This document shows, piece after piece, positions 36,072 to 46,071 of a DNA stretch of 64,000 nt (within the stretch, counting starts at the first letter, position 1; every line of letters starts with the position of its first letter). This DNA is from Planctomycetota bacterium. Its GTDB lineage: Bacteria; Planctomycetota; PLA2; JAEUHO01. The stretch spans positions 1 through 64,000 of the forward strand of contig JAJDEN010000005.1 of assembly GCA_029259775.1 (NCBI GenBank), written 5' to 3'. The translations under genes and the position numbers were made by a program. The notes beneath the pieces are model-generated. The model searched no databases, was not told the origin of the DNA, and was given only the letters and a program-made list of their open reading frames with translations.

Positions 36072-36763
36072 GCGGAAGCTCCCCCAGGGGAGCCGCCGTG
36101 TGCGGGCGCGCCGCTATGCATCCTGGGGCCGGGCGTCATGGCGGCGATTGCATGGGCCTCGGCATCGAGCAGCTCCTCCCAGCGTTGCTCGACCGTCTCT
36201 CGTGGCGAGGGGAGGAGGTGGGCGAGATCGAGGAAGGCGCGGTAGTGGCCCTCCTCGGAGGCCACGAGTGAGCCGTAGAACCGTCGCAGGGTCTCGTCCT
36301 CGGCATGTTCGGACAGCAGCTTGAAGCGCTCGCCGGAACGGGCTTCGATGAGGGCGCTGACCAGCAGGCGGTCGACCAGTTCCGAGAGAGCCAGCCCACG
36401 ACGGACGTGCACCCGCAGGGCGCCGGCGTAGGCATTCGTGTGGCTGCGCTCGAAGTGGCCGCCGCGCCCGATGAGGTGCCGCAGCACCTGGCCCAGGTGC
36501 AGGACCTCGTCCCGCGCGATGGAAGCCAGCGTGCGGCTCCAGCGGTCCGCACCCGGATGCTCGGGCTCCTCGTCCCGCAGGTCGACGCGGAACGGCCAGC
36601 GGCTGAGGAGCTCGAGGGCGTTGCTGGCCGCCTTGCGCTCCAGGTGCGCGTGGTCGTTCAGGAGGGCCAGGGGATCGCTCAGGGCGGACGCGACCCACAC
36701 CGCGGGCGTTGCGCTGCGCAGGGGCCCGTCGAGGGCCGGAGTCTGACCGGTCGGGAACGTCAC
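36068..36763 (-). CDS. miaE: tRNA-(ms2io6A37) hydroxylase (MiaE-like)
   Basis: MiaE is a di-iron enzyme that hydroxylates the isopentenyl side chain of ms2i6A37 in tRNA. The 231-residue protein has the ferritin-like helices with ligands in LNDHAHLERKAASNALELL, ARDEVLHLGQVL and VSALIEARSGERFKLLSEH, and SEEGHYRAFL. This matches the family well. Start is a GTG at 36761-36763; the longer open frame upstream is antisense to the next gene. It is first in the miaE-tauE-mutM operon. Confidence 0.85.
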   Translation of the reverse strand: MTFPTGQTPALDGPLRSATPAVWVASALSDPLALLNDHAHLERKAASNALELLSRWPFRVDLRDEEPEHPGADRWSRTLASIARDEVLHLGQVLRHLIGRGGHFERSHTNAYAGALRVHVRRGLALSELVDRLLVSALIEARSGERFKLLSEHAEDETLRRFYGSLVASEEGHYRAFLDLAHLLPSPRETVEQRWEELLDAEAHAIAAMTPGPRMHSGAPAHGGSPGGASA

Positions 36764-36862
36764 CTGGGGGAGCCTACACGCGAGTGGGTGCTTGAGCGCC
36801 CGGCTCTGGTACCGTTCCGGCCTCGGACCCAAGACCGTAGGTCCCCAGCCGAAAGACGAGCC

Positions 36863-37435
36863 ATGGCCCGCCGTCCTGAGCCCCCGCCCAAGCCGCCGTT
36901 CTGGCATCGCAGCCGCCTCACCTGGGTGAACGCTCTCGGCTTCGCGCTGACCCTGTTCCTCGGCATCTTCCTGTTGCTGGCCGGGTTCTCGAACGTCATG
37001 CCCAAGTCGGATCCGATCCGCTTCGAGATTCCCACGGCGTTCGCAGCCGTGTTGGTCCTGGCGCAGTTGGCAACGGTGGGACTCGGCGCGGTCGTGGTGT
37101 TTGGCTTCATGATGCGCGGTGCCGACTTCCACACGCACAAGCCCCGGCTCTACGTCTTCTGGTGGACCTGCGCAGGCTTCCTCTTCTTCCTCGTCGACAT
37201 GATCAGCCTCGTGAAGTTCGGCATGTCCGATCTGCCCAACGCGGCGCGCTGGTCGGAGCATCTCTACTGGGGCGTCGCGCCGGTGGGCTTGCTCTGCTTC
37301 GGGCTCATGGGCTACGTGAACATCGACATCCCTGCCGATGACGAGGACGAGCATCACGACGACGATCACTACGATGACGAGCACTACGACGAAGAGCATC
37401 ACGACGACGAGCAGTACGCGGAAGAGCACGCGTGA
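36863..37435 (+). CDS. four-helix membrane protein with acidic His-rich C-terminal tail
   Basis: The 190-residue protein has about four transmembrane segments (from VNALGFALTLFLGIFLLLAG to PVGLLCFGLMGYVNI). A hydrophilic tail of about 30 residues is made almost only of Asp, Glu, His and Tyr in repeating DDxHYD/EEHHDD units. Such a tail could bind divalent metal, which is an inference from composition. No family is recognised. Its TGA overlaps the ferredoxin GTG (GTGA), suggesting the two products work together. Confidence 0.75.
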   Translation: MARRPEPPPKPPFWHRSRLTWVNALGFALTLFLGIFLLLAGFSNVMPKSDPIRFEIPTAFAAVLVLAQLATVGLGAVVVFGFMMRGADFHTHKPRLYVFWWTCAGFLFFLVDMISLVKFGMSDLPNAARWSEHLYWGVAPVGLLCFGLMGYVNIDIPADDEDEHHDDDHYDDEHYDEEHHDDEQYAEEHA

Positions 37436-37854
37436 GCGACCCGGGCGACATGCCCCGGCAGATCGCCACCCGGTTGGGCGTCGGCAAGGCCCACCGCCAC
37501 ATCTTCCTCTGTGCAGATCAGACCAAGCCCAAGTGCGCCAGCCGCGATGACACGATCGAGGTGTGGCAGCACCTCAAGCTGCGGCTGAGGGAGCTGGGCC
37601 TCGAGGGCACGGTGCATGCGGATCCGCACCTGCCGTGCGTCCACCGCAACAAGGTGGACTGCCTGCGCGTGTGCCACAGCGGCCCCATCGCACTCGTCTA
37701 CCCGGAGGGCGTCTGGTACCGCAACGTCACGATCCCCGTACTCGACCGCATCATCGCGGAGCACCTGATCGGTGGGACACCCGTGGCCGAGCACGTGATC
37801 GCAGCCGCTCCCCTCGTCCCGCCGCCGCTGGATCCCGACGCGCCGACAGCGTGA
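37432..37854 (+). CDS. thioredoxin-like 2Fe-2S ferredoxin
   Basis: The 140-residue protein has the (2Fe-2S) thioredoxin-like ferredoxin pattern: HIFLCADQTKPKCAS near the N-terminus and CLRVCHSGPIALVYPEGVWY later, giving the four cluster Cys. The spacing and VYPEGVWY are diagnostic of this family. It starts with GTG overlapping the previous stop by 4 bases. It likely passes electrons to an unknown partner, possibly linked to the membrane protein encoded just upstream. Confidence 0.87.
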   Translation: MSDPGDMPRQIATRLGVGKAHRHIFLCADQTKPKCASRDDTIEVWQHLKLRLRELGLEGTVHADPHLPCVHRNKVDCLRVCHSGPIALVYPEGVWYRNVTIPVLDRIIAEHLIGGTPVAEHVIAAAPLVPPPLDPDAPTA

Positions 37855-37888
37855 CAAGCTACCGGGTCGCCAGCTAGAGCGTGACGAG

Positions 37889-39211
37889 CTACAGGGTGAA
37901 CTGGAAGTCCTCGACGAGGGCGCCCGGCATGCGACCGCTGCCTGTGGAGCGGCCGAAGTACGTATCGCTATCAAGGATCATTTCGCGCTCGGCCGTGAGG
38001 CCGACGAGGTTCTCCCCCAGCACGCGGTACATCGTCTCGTCGAAGCGCATCACGTTCAGCGGGGCCTGCACCTCGCCGCCCTCGACCCAGAAGGTCGCAA
38101 AGCGCGTCATGCCGGTGGTCCGGCAGGCGCTGCGGTCGCTGTAGTTGAGGTAGTGCACGTTGCCGACGTAGATGCCCTTGTCGAGCTGCGTGATCATCTC
38201 GCCGGAGGGGAGATCACCTGCACCGAGATCCACGGACTCTGGCGACTCCGACGACGACGCGCCGTTCGTAGCCACGCCGTACTCCTTGGCGGAGCGCGGC
38301 GAAATCAGGCAGTCGCCATACTCGCCACCATCGATCAGCGTGACGCTGTCGGGCCGGATGAAGCCTGAGCCCTGGAAGTTGGCCGCGATGCCCTCGGCCG
38401 TGTTCTCGCGAATCGTCACGCTGTCGGCGAGCTTCGCCTCGCCGCTGATCATCTTGAGCAGCGGAGTCTGACGCGTCCTGTGTGACTTCAAGCCGAAGCC
38501 GCCCCAGGAGAGCAGCCCGACCATGTCGTAGACGGCGGCGGGAGCCAGGTAGACGCGGTAGCCGCCCGCGGGAATCGTGACCGGCGCGCGCTTGAGGGCT
38601 TCGAGCTGCTTGCCGGCGGTGTCGATCTTCTGCTGGAAGGCCGCTTCATCCCACGTGACGCCCGCGTAGGAGCTCTTCACGGCCTTGTCGGCCTGGTGGT
38701 AGAAGCTCCAGTCGAAGTTGTAGTTCGACGTGTCGAACCAGTTGCGCTGCCCGAGCGAGTTCGCGAAGCCCGAGCCGATCGCACCGGACGCATAGATGCC
38801 GACGAGATCCCTGCCTGCAGCCGCGGCGCGGATCTGGCCCAGGGACTGCTCCGGGGCGGGTAGCTCGTTCGCGCTGTGACGTTCGCTCGAGTTCACCTCG
38901 GTCGCATACAGCAGGTGCGGATCCTCGGGCAGGTGCGGCAACTTCTCCCGCAGCCGCTTCACGAGGGCGGTCAGGCGCTGCGTGTCCTCGCCCTCGTCAC
39001 CGGACAGCGTGACGCTGCCGCCGGCGTGGCGCATGCCGTCGATGAGATCCACGGATAGGCAGCGCTGCACGACCGAGCCGGCCTGGCGCACCTCGCCCTG
39101 GTTGAAGCGGACGAAGTCCGAGTCTTCCCCGTCGAACGAGCACGTGTGGACCTCATCGCCCGTGAGCTGGCTGGTGAGGTGATCGGCGAGGCCGTTGAAG
39201 TAGGTTTGCAT
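37889..39211 (-). CDS. pmbA: TldD/PmbA-family protein, PmbA-like partner
   Basis: The 440-residue product is the catalytically inactive-type member of the TldD/TldE(PmbA) pair: it has no HExxxH motif but has the family C-terminal region (GLKSHRTRQTPLLKMISGEAKLADSVTI, NYSDRSACRTTGMTRFATFWVEGGE). The ATG at 39209-39211 comes four bases after the tldD stop, so they are co-translated. The heterodimer processes peptides, as in microcin B17 maturation and CcdA degradation in E. coli; substrates here are unknown. Confidence 0.82.
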   Translation of the reverse strand: MQTYFNGLADHLTSQLTGDEVHTCSFDGEDSDFVRFNQGEVRQAGSVVQRCLSVDLIDGMRHAGGSVTLSGDEGEDTQRLTALVKRLREKLPHLPEDPHLLYATEVNSSERHSANELPAPEQSLGQIRAAAAGRDLVGIYASGAIGSGFANSLGQRNWFDTSNYNFDWSFYHQADKAVKSSYAGVTWDEAAFQQKIDTAGKQLEALKRAPVTIPAGGYRVYLAPAAVYDMVGLLSWGGFGLKSHRTRQTPLLKMISGEAKLADSVTIRENTAEGIAANFQGSGFIRPDSVTLIDGGEYGDCLISPRSAKEYGVATNGASSSESPESVDLGAGDLPSGEMITQLDKGIYVGNVHYLNYSDRSACRTTGMTRFATFWVEGGEVQAPLNVMRFDETMYRVLGENLVGLTAEREMILDSDTYFGRSTGSGRMPGALVEDFQFTL

Positions 39212-39215
39212 CGCT

Positions 39216-40649
39216 TTACGCACCACCAAAGACGTCGACGTTCTCGAAGAGGCAGGCGGGCGTGGCGTGGCCGACGCGCACCATCTGGTTGGGCTCGCCC
39301 TTACCACAGTTCGGCGTGCCCATGATCTCGAGCGACGCCTCGCTGCCGACCATCTTCAGGCTGCGCCAGAAGGTCGCGGAGATGCCGCGGTAGTTGTTCT
39401 TGCGGACGACCGTGGTCAGCTCGCCGTTCTCGATGCGACGGCCGTACTCGCAGCCGAACTGGAACTTGTTGCGCGAGTCGTCGATCGACCACGAGCAGTT
39501 CGTCGCCATCAGGATGCCGTTCTCGACGGCACCGATCATGTCGTCCATCGACGAGGTCCCGGGCTCCAGGTTCAGATTGGCCATGCGGTCGATGGGCGGT
39601 CGGTTCCAGCTGCAGGCACGGGCGTTCGCGACGCCCTCGATACCGGCGCGGGCTTGCGACGTCGCGCTGCCCAGCGGCTTCAGCAGGATGCCATCCTTGA
39701 TGATGTACGTCTTGTCGGCGCGGGTGCCTTCGTCGTCGAACCCGTAGCTCGCCATCTGGCTGGAGACCGTCGGGTCGAACGTGATGTTCAAGAGATCCGA
39801 GCCGTAGCGGTAGGTGCCGAACATGTCGAGCGTCACGAAGCTCGTGCCGGCGTAGTTGCGCTCGTCACCGAGGATCCTGTCGAGCTCGATCGGGTGGCCG
39901 ATCGACTCGTGGATCTGCAGGATCATCTGGTCGGGGGCCAGGAGCAGGTCCATCGTACCGGTCGGGCAGTCGGGGGCGCTCAGCAACTCGATCGCCTCGC
40001 CGGCGAGGCGCGGCGCCTCGGTGTGGAACCCGATCTCGTCGAGGATCTCGAGGCCGCCCTGCCGGCCGTTGCCGTAGCCGCCGAGCGTGCGTGTCTGGGT
40101 CTCGGCGCCCTCGTTGGCCGTGACGCTCATGACCGGGACGAGGTAGTGGAAGCGCTGGTGGATGCGCGCGCCCTTGTTGTTGACGTAGAACGTCTCGCCG
40201 TCGGTGAAGCCGATGCCCGCATACCAGTCGACGATGCGGTCGTCGCCCTTGAGCTTCTCGCACTGCGTGCGGACGATGCCGATGCGGTCCGCGAGGCTCA
40301 TGCCGGTCCAGGGCTGCTGCACAGGCGTCTCGTAGGAACCCTGCGCCGCGCTCGGCGTCATGCTCGAGAAGTCGGCGACGGACTTGCCCGCGCTGCGCTC
40401 GGCCCAGGCTTGGGCACGGCGCGCGGCTTCCGCGAGACCGGAGCGGGTCAGGTCGCTCGTGGCGGCGTAGCCCAGTCCACCGCCGTGGGCGACGGTGATC
40501 ATGGCGCCGGCGTCGGTATGGTCACCGACCGGCTGGAGGATGTCCTGCCGGACGGCGACGGATTCACCGCTCTCGGATTGGTAGCGCAGGGAGCAGTAGT
40601 CGACGTCCGGGGCGATCTCCCGGAAGCGCTTCTCAAGGGTCTCGATCAC
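39216..40649 (-). CDS. tldD: TldD-family metalloprotease
   Basis: The 477-residue protein carries the zinc motif HESIGH in QIHESIGHPIELD, the signature of TldD, plus GTSFVTLDMFGTYRYGSDLLN and C-terminal ATNCSWSIDDSRNKFQFGCEYGR. Start GTG at 40647-40649 gives VIETLEKRFREIAPDVDY; the frame continues upstream without a ribosome site and would overlap the divergent peptidase gene. It forms a two-gene operon with the PmbA-like gene. Confidence 0.87.
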   Translation of the reverse strand: MIETLEKRFREIAPDVDYCSLRYQSESGESVAVRQDILQPVGDHTDAGAMITVAHGGGLGYAATSDLTRSGLAEAARRAQAWAERSAGKSVADFSSMTPSAAQGSYETPVQQPWTGMSLADRIGIVRTQCEKLKGDDRIVDWYAGIGFTDGETFYVNNKGARIHQRFHYLVPVMSVTANEGAETQTRTLGGYGNGRQGGLEILDEIGFHTEAPRLAGEAIELLSAPDCPTGTMDLLLAPDQMILQIHESIGHPIELDRILGDERNYAGTSFVTLDMFGTYRYGSDLLNITFDPTVSSQMASYGFDDEGTRADKTYIIKDGILLKPLGSATSQARAGIEGVANARACSWNRPPIDRMANLNLEPGTSSMDDMIGAVENGILMATNCSWSIDDSRNKFQFGCEYGRRIENGELTTVVRKNNYRGISATFWRSLKMVGSEASLEIMGTPNCGKGEPNQMVRVGHATPACLFENVDVFGGA

Positions 40650-40731
40650 GGGGCTGGTTCTCCGGAGGGGGCGCCAAGCTACCACGTCATGCGGTGCTGG
40701 CAGGCAGCCGGGTCCCGGCGAGAATGCCCGC

Positions 40732-41505
40732 ATGAGCACGCGCCCCCCCACGATCGTCGCCATGGGCGGCGGCGGCTTCTCGATGGAGCCGGACAACCTC
40801 CTGCTCGACCGCTTCGTGCTCGAGCTGGCGGGCGTGGATGCCCCGCGCGTGGCGTTCTTCCCGACAGCGAGCAGCGACCCCGACACGTACGTGGCGAACT
40901 TTCACGAGGCCTTCGCTTCGCTAGGCGCGGTCACGGAAGAGGTCCTCCTGCCATGGGAGAGCGCGATCGACGGCAAGCCCGAGGATGGTCGGCCTCTCGC
41001 CGAGGCGGATCCGGTCGCCCTGGCCGCGCGGCTTGCATCCTGCGACGCGATCTACGTCGGCGGCGGCAACACACGACGCATGCTCGCCGTCTGGAGGGCC
41101 TATGGCGTGGATCCGGTGCTGAAGCGCCTCTGGGCCGAGGGCCGCGCGGTCATGGCCGGCGTGAGCGCGGGTTCGATCTGCTGGTTCGAGCAGGGCGTCA
41201 CCGACTCAATTCCGGGCAAGCTGACCCCTATGCAGGGCATGGGCTGGATCGGCGGATCGAACTGCCCGCACTACGACGGTGAGGCGCTGCGTCGGCCGTC
41301 CTACGAGGCGCTCGTCGGCGACGGCACGCTCCAACCTGGCATGGCCGCCGACGACGGTTGTGCGCTGGTCTACCGCGGGACCGATCTTGTCGACGTCGTC
41401 AGCTCGCGGCCCGAGGCCTACGCGTGGCGCGTGGACCGTGTCGGCGACGGCGCAGCCTCGCGCAGGACCGACGCCCGCTATCTGGGTCCGCTTGCCGCCT
41501 CGTAG
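40732..41505 (+). CDS. peptidase E-like S51 family peptidase
   Basis: The 257-residue cytoplasmic protein has the S51 hallmarks: IVAMGGGGFSM at the N-terminus, YVGGGNTRRML, and the nucleophile Ser in AGVSAGSICWFE, followed by GMGWIGGSNCPHYDGE. The family includes alpha-aspartyl dipeptidase (PepE) and cyanophycinase; length and GGSNCPHYD favour the PepE-like branch. Its 3' end overlaps the convergent ATP-grasp gene by 28 bases. Confidence 0.85.
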   Translation: MSTRPPTIVAMGGGGFSMEPDNLLLDRFVLELAGVDAPRVAFFPTASSDPDTYVANFHEAFASLGAVTEEVLLPWESAIDGKPEDGRPLAEADPVALAARLASCDAIYVGGGNTRRMLAVWRAYGVDPVLKRLWAEGRAVMAGVSAGSICWFEQGVTDSIPGKLTPMQGMGWIGGSNCPHYDGEALRRPSYEALVGDGTLQPGMAADDGCALVYRGTDLVDVVSSRPEAYAWRVDRVGDGAASRRTDARYLGPLAAS

Positions 41506-42461
41506 CGCTTCAGCGCCGCTGCCACGAGCCGCTCCGTAAACCCCGCATGGCCGGCAGGATCGTGCAGCAGGCAGAGGTCCGCGCCGCCAGCGTCCGCGGG
41601 CGGGTAGTAGATGCCGCAGTTCGAGTTGATCTCGAGCATGAAGACGCGTCCCTCGCTGTCGACACGCATGTCGCAGCGGCCGAAGCTCACACCGCCAAGG
41701 CCGTCGAACAGCTTCGCGGATGCATCGCGCAGGCGTGCGTCGAGCGTCTTGTCCGCTACCGGGAAGCACACGAGCCCGTCGTAGTCGAGCCACTTCAAGT
41801 CCGCGTGCTTGAACGCCTCACCCTCGGGGAAGCGGTACTGCATCGGCGTGTAGGTGATCGGTACGCCCTCGGGGTCCGGGTTCTCCGCAACGAGGACCGT
41901 GCACTCGTGGCCCGCGATGTACTCCTCGATCATCGCCGCGCCGTGGCGCGACATGATCTTGCGTGCCTGGCGGCGCAGGCCGGCGGGTGTGACCACGCGT
42001 GAGGCGCGACTGATGTCGATGCTGGAGTAGCTGTTGTGGTGCTTCACGAACAGCGGGAAGGTCAGCTCGCGGGCCGCGCGCGCCACGTCCTTGGCGCTGC
42101 GTGCGATCAGGCCAGCGGGCGTGCCGATCCCCTGCGCTCGGCAGACCCGCTTCATGTCCTCGCGCGTGGGCTCGTAGTTGATGGACGAGGCCCCCGTGAA
42201 GGGGAAGCCTAGTTCTTCGAGCGTCTCGACGACCTCGATCCCGGGCTTGTCATCCTCCCCGACCGCCCCGTCGCAGAGATTGAAGAAGACGTCGTAGCCC
42301 ATGGCCGCGCGCTCGCGGACGATCGCCACGGACGTCTGCTTGGTCAAGATGGCCACGTCCCACGTAGCTTCCGGCAGGAACGGCCGGGGGTCGCAGGGCC
42401 AGTCGTCGTCCGGGAACGGATCGGCGTCGAGATCTTGGTTCGTCAGCAGGCAGATGCGCAC
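41478..42461 (-). CDS. ATP-grasp ligase related to D-Ala-D-Ala ligase
   Basis: The 327-residue protein begins MRICLLTNQDLDADPFPDDDWP, then has FFNLCDGAVGEDDKPGIEVVETLEELGFPFTGAS, as in D-Ala-D-Ala-ligase-like enzymes, the ATP-grasp core (LFVKHHNSYSSIDIS, AMIEEYIAGHECTVLV) and the metal-binding end FMLEINSNCGIYYPP. It should join a carboxylate to an amine at the expense of ATP; the substrate is not evident, and it is unlikely to be the housekeeping Ddl. Confidence 0.8.
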   Translation of the reverse strand: MRICLLTNQDLDADPFPDDDWPCDPRPFLPEATWDVAILTKQTSVAIVRERAAMGYDVFFNLCDGAVGEDDKPGIEVVETLEELGFPFTGASSINYEPTREDMKRVCRAQGIGTPAGLIARSAKDVARAARELTFPLFVKHHNSYSSIDISRASRVVTPAGLRRQARKIMSRHGAAMIEEYIAGHECTVLVAENPDPEGVPITYTPMQYRFPEGEAFKHADLKWLDYDGLVCFPVADKTLDARLRDASAKLFDGLGGVSFGRCDMRVDSEGRVFMLEINSNCGIYYPPADAGGADLCLLHDPAGHAGFTERLVAAALKRYEAASGPR

Positions 42462-42547
42462 GCGGTCCCTCCGCGCAGGATGCTACTGCCTCGGACCTCT
42501 GCTGGGCCGTGAACTCGCGCCTCTTGTGCGATGCGGTCGGCGCGGGC

Positions 42548-42660
42548 GAGCGGGTACGCGGGTACGGAGGCGGGCTCTGTTGTTGCAGATTGGCGGGCGC
42601 GGTGCAGTCGCCACGGGTCGAATCTGCAACAAACGTTCACCCCTCCGTACCCCCCCGCTC
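42548..42660. repeat. 113-bp imperfect palindrome in an intergenic region
   Basis: Three perfectly paired arms are nested: GAGCGGG/CCCGCTC (42548-42554 with 42654-42660), GGGTACGGAGG/CCTCCGTACCC (42560-42570 with 42642-42652) and TTGTTGCAGATT/AATCTGCAACAA (42580-42591 with 42621-42632). Internal loops between the last two are symmetric (9 and 9 bases). No gene is supported in the 356-base gap 42462-42817. It could be a structured RNA, a MITE or a cruciform site. Confidence 0.75.
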
Positions 42661-42817
42661 CGTCCCCCGTACCCCTTCCGGAGCCAGGGGGCGCGTGCTA
42701 CCGTGCTGGCGAGACCGTGCTACCGAGACCGGACCAGTTGTTGCGTCTTCGTCAGCCCCGCCAACTCGCGGTAGATGGTCCGGGCTCCGTACTGCGAGCC
42801 TTTGAGAGACCAGTTTG

Positions 42818-44098
42818 ATGCTCCTTCTGGCGCTCTTCGTACTCGGCAACCTCGCCGGAGCGTTCTTCTGCTCGCTGAGCGAGGCGGCCATGCTCGCCAC
42901 GAGCGACGCGCGCATCCGCGCCCGCATGGAGCACGGCGACCGGCGCATGGCGAGGCTGCTCCATCTCAAGTGCGACATTCGAGGCACGCTGGCCGCGATC
43001 GTCCTGCTGAACAACATTTTCGCCGTAGGCGGCACGGCGGCGATCACCGCGATGGGCACGCAGATCCTTCCCGAAGCGCTTGCCGGTTGGGGCATCTCGG
43101 CGACAGCGGCTGTGGGGCTCCTCATCGCGCTTCAGACGATGCTGATCATCTGCTTCGCGGAGGTCCTGCCGAAGATCATGGCCGAGGCACAGCCCGAAAG
43201 GATTGCAGGCTTCGTGGCGCCGACCGTCGTCTGGACGCGCCGCGTCCTGCGCCCGCTGCTCTGGCTTCTCGACATCATGGTCGGATGGGCTCGGCCGTCC
43301 CGGCGCGCGCCCGAGGGCGAAGAGGCGGAGATCCGTGAGCTCGCGCGCATGGGCCATGAGGGAGGGCACATTCAACCGGACGAAGCCGCGATGATTCGGC
43401 GCGTCTTCCGGCTCGACGACATCACTGCCCAGGATGTCATGACGCCACGTCCCCTGGTCCAGGCCTTCGATGCCGCCTCTACGGTGGGACAGATCCGTGA
43501 CGAACTGTTTGCCGCGCACCACCACCAGTTCCCCGTCTACGAGCGCGACCTCGACCACGTGTGCGGGATCCTCAACGTGCACGAGGCTCTTGCCGCCCTG
43601 GTGCGAGGCGAAGATGAGCGCCCTGTCGGCGACTTGCGGCAACCGGCACTCTTCCTGCCCACGTCCCGGACCGTGGACGAGCTGTTGCGCGACCCGCAGG
43701 TGCGCCGTGGTCGTTTGGCTGTTGTGATCGATGAGTACGGCGTCACCGAGGGCATCGTCACGGAAGACGATCTGATGGAAGAGCTCATCGGAGAGGCCAT
43801 CGATGAGACCGAGCTGAGCGTGGGACTCGTCAAGCGACTGTCGCGGGATGCGGCGCTCGTCCATGGCCTGACGCGTGTACGTGACATTGCGCGCTTCCTC
43901 AATTGCATGGTCGCCTACCAGAGTCATACCGATGGGACCACGACGGTGACAGGCCTCCTGCACGAACGGCTGGAGCGGATTCCCAAGACCGGAGACCGCG
44001 TTGAGGTTGGCGAGACGCTCTCGCTGGAGGTCCAGGAAGCGGACGAGCGCACCGCGTTGCGGGTGCTCGCGCGGCGGCACGACGCGGCGTATCCGTAG
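42818..44098 (+). CDS. CNNM/CorC (HlyC)-type membrane protein with CBS domains
   Basis: The 426-residue protein has a DUF21/CNNM transmembrane domain (residues 1-145, opening LLLALFVLGNLAGAFFCSLSEAAML), a pair of CBS domains (about 190-310; DVMTPRPLVQAFD, VVIDEYGVTEGIVTEDDLMEEL) and a C-terminal CorC_HlyC domain (about 330-420). Such proteins are linked to Mg2+/Co2+ efflux or transport. ATG 42818 was preferred to TTG 42815. The gene stands alone between two palindromic regions. Confidence 0.87.
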   Translation: MLLLALFVLGNLAGAFFCSLSEAAMLATSDARIRARMEHGDRRMARLLHLKCDIRGTLAAIVLLNNIFAVGGTAAITAMGTQILPEALAGWGISATAAVGLLIALQTMLIICFAEVLPKIMAEAQPERIAGFVAPTVVWTRRVLRPLLWLLDIMVGWARPSRRAPEGEEAEIRELARMGHEGGHIQPDEAAMIRRVFRLDDITAQDVMTPRPLVQAFDAASTVGQIRDELFAAHHHQFPVYERDLDHVCGILNVHEALAALVRGEDERPVGDLRQPALFLPTSRTVDELLRDPQVRRGRLAVVIDEYGVTEGIVTEDDLMEELIGEAIDETELSVGLVKRLSRDAALVHGLTRVRDIARFLNCMVAYQSHTDGTTTVTGLLHERLERIPKTGDRVEVGETLSLEVQEADERTALRVLARRHDAAYP

Positions 44099-44121
44099 TG
44101 CCGCCCGTACCGACGGATACC

Positions 44122-44192
44122 GAGTGCGTCACGAATCATCGCGATTGAGCCGCCAGGCATGACGGCGAATCGCGATGATAGTTGACGCACTC
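44122..44192. repeat. 71-bp hairpin element between corC-like and ABC genes
   Basis: GAGTGCGTCA (44122-44131) pairs with TGACGCACTC (44183-44192) and ATCATCGCGATT (44135-44146) with AATCGCGATGAT (44168-44179), separated by a symmetric 3-by-3 internal loop. A 21-base apical loop contains a further GCCG/CGGC. No T-tract follows, so it is not a simple terminator. The shape is REP-like. Confidence 0.75.
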
Positions 44193-44266
44193 TGGATCTA
44201 GCAGGAGCGGTCATTGCGCGCGGCGCTGGAGCGAGCCAGAATCGCCGCCTTCCTCCGGGCCTTGCC

Positions 44267-45258
<992 letters not shown>

Positions 45259-45262
<4 letters not shown>

Positions 45263-46071
45263 CCGGGCGTCTCTTTGTCCAGGTCGCCAGCATCGAGGCG
45301 CGCAAGCGCATGAGCTACCGCGTGGACTTTTGGATCAACGCGCTGATCGGCTTCGTGGCGGAGTTCGGTATCGTCTGGTTCCTCTGGGGCGCGCTCTATG
45401 CCGAGAGCGGCAAGACCGTCATCGCCGGCTTCGACTTCGACCAGATGCTCGTCTACTACGTGGTGGCCATCCTGTTCGGCAAGGTCGTTCGCGGTACCGA
45501 GTTCGATGCGCACGTGTCGCAGGACATCTACGAAGGTGGGTTGAACCGCTACCTCGTGTTTCCCGCCTCCTACGTAGGCTTCAAGTACGCCCAGCACATC
45601 GGCTCGCTGCTGCCTGCATTCATCCAGATGGCCCTGTTCGGAGGCCTCTGGCTTGCGTTCGCCGGAGGGCGGGGTGCCGAAGACATGACGGCCACGGGCG
45701 CCATCATGAGCGTGAGCACGCTCCTGCTCGCGAACCTCCTGTACTACGCGATGTCGTTCGTGCTGCACGCCGTCGCCTTCTGGGCGGACAACGTGTGGAG
45801 CTTGATCGTCGCCCTGCGGTTCGTCACGAGCCTGCTGGGCGGCCTGATGTTTCCCCTGGCGCTGTTTCCCGGCAGCGTCCAGACGGTCAACGAATGGCTT
45901 CCCTTCCGGAACCTGTTCGCCTTGCCGGCGGAGACCCTGCTCGGGCGGTCCGGCTTCGACGACTGGGCCCAGGGCATGGTCGTCGGTCTCCTCTGGCTGG
46001 CGATCCTGAGCGCGCTGGGGCGCGTCGTCTGGCGTCGCGGCAACCTCCAGTACAGCGGGATCGGCATGTGA
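45259..46071 (+). CDS. ABC-2 family permease, first subunit
   Basis: This is a 270-residue permease with about six transmembrane segments. VASIEARKRMSYRVDFWINAL at the N-terminus and the YLVFPASYVGFKYAQHIG region match the ABC2_membrane_6 (DUF990) group. Start GTG 45259 overlaps the ATPase stop (GTGA). It probably forms a heterodimeric channel with the next gene product; substrate unknown. Confidence 0.85.

Noticed and set aside
42443-42818. Short open frames in the gap before the CorC/HlyC-type gene
   Set aside because: They run through the long palindrome on both strands, lack ribosome sites and have composition expected of GC-rich intergenic DNA.
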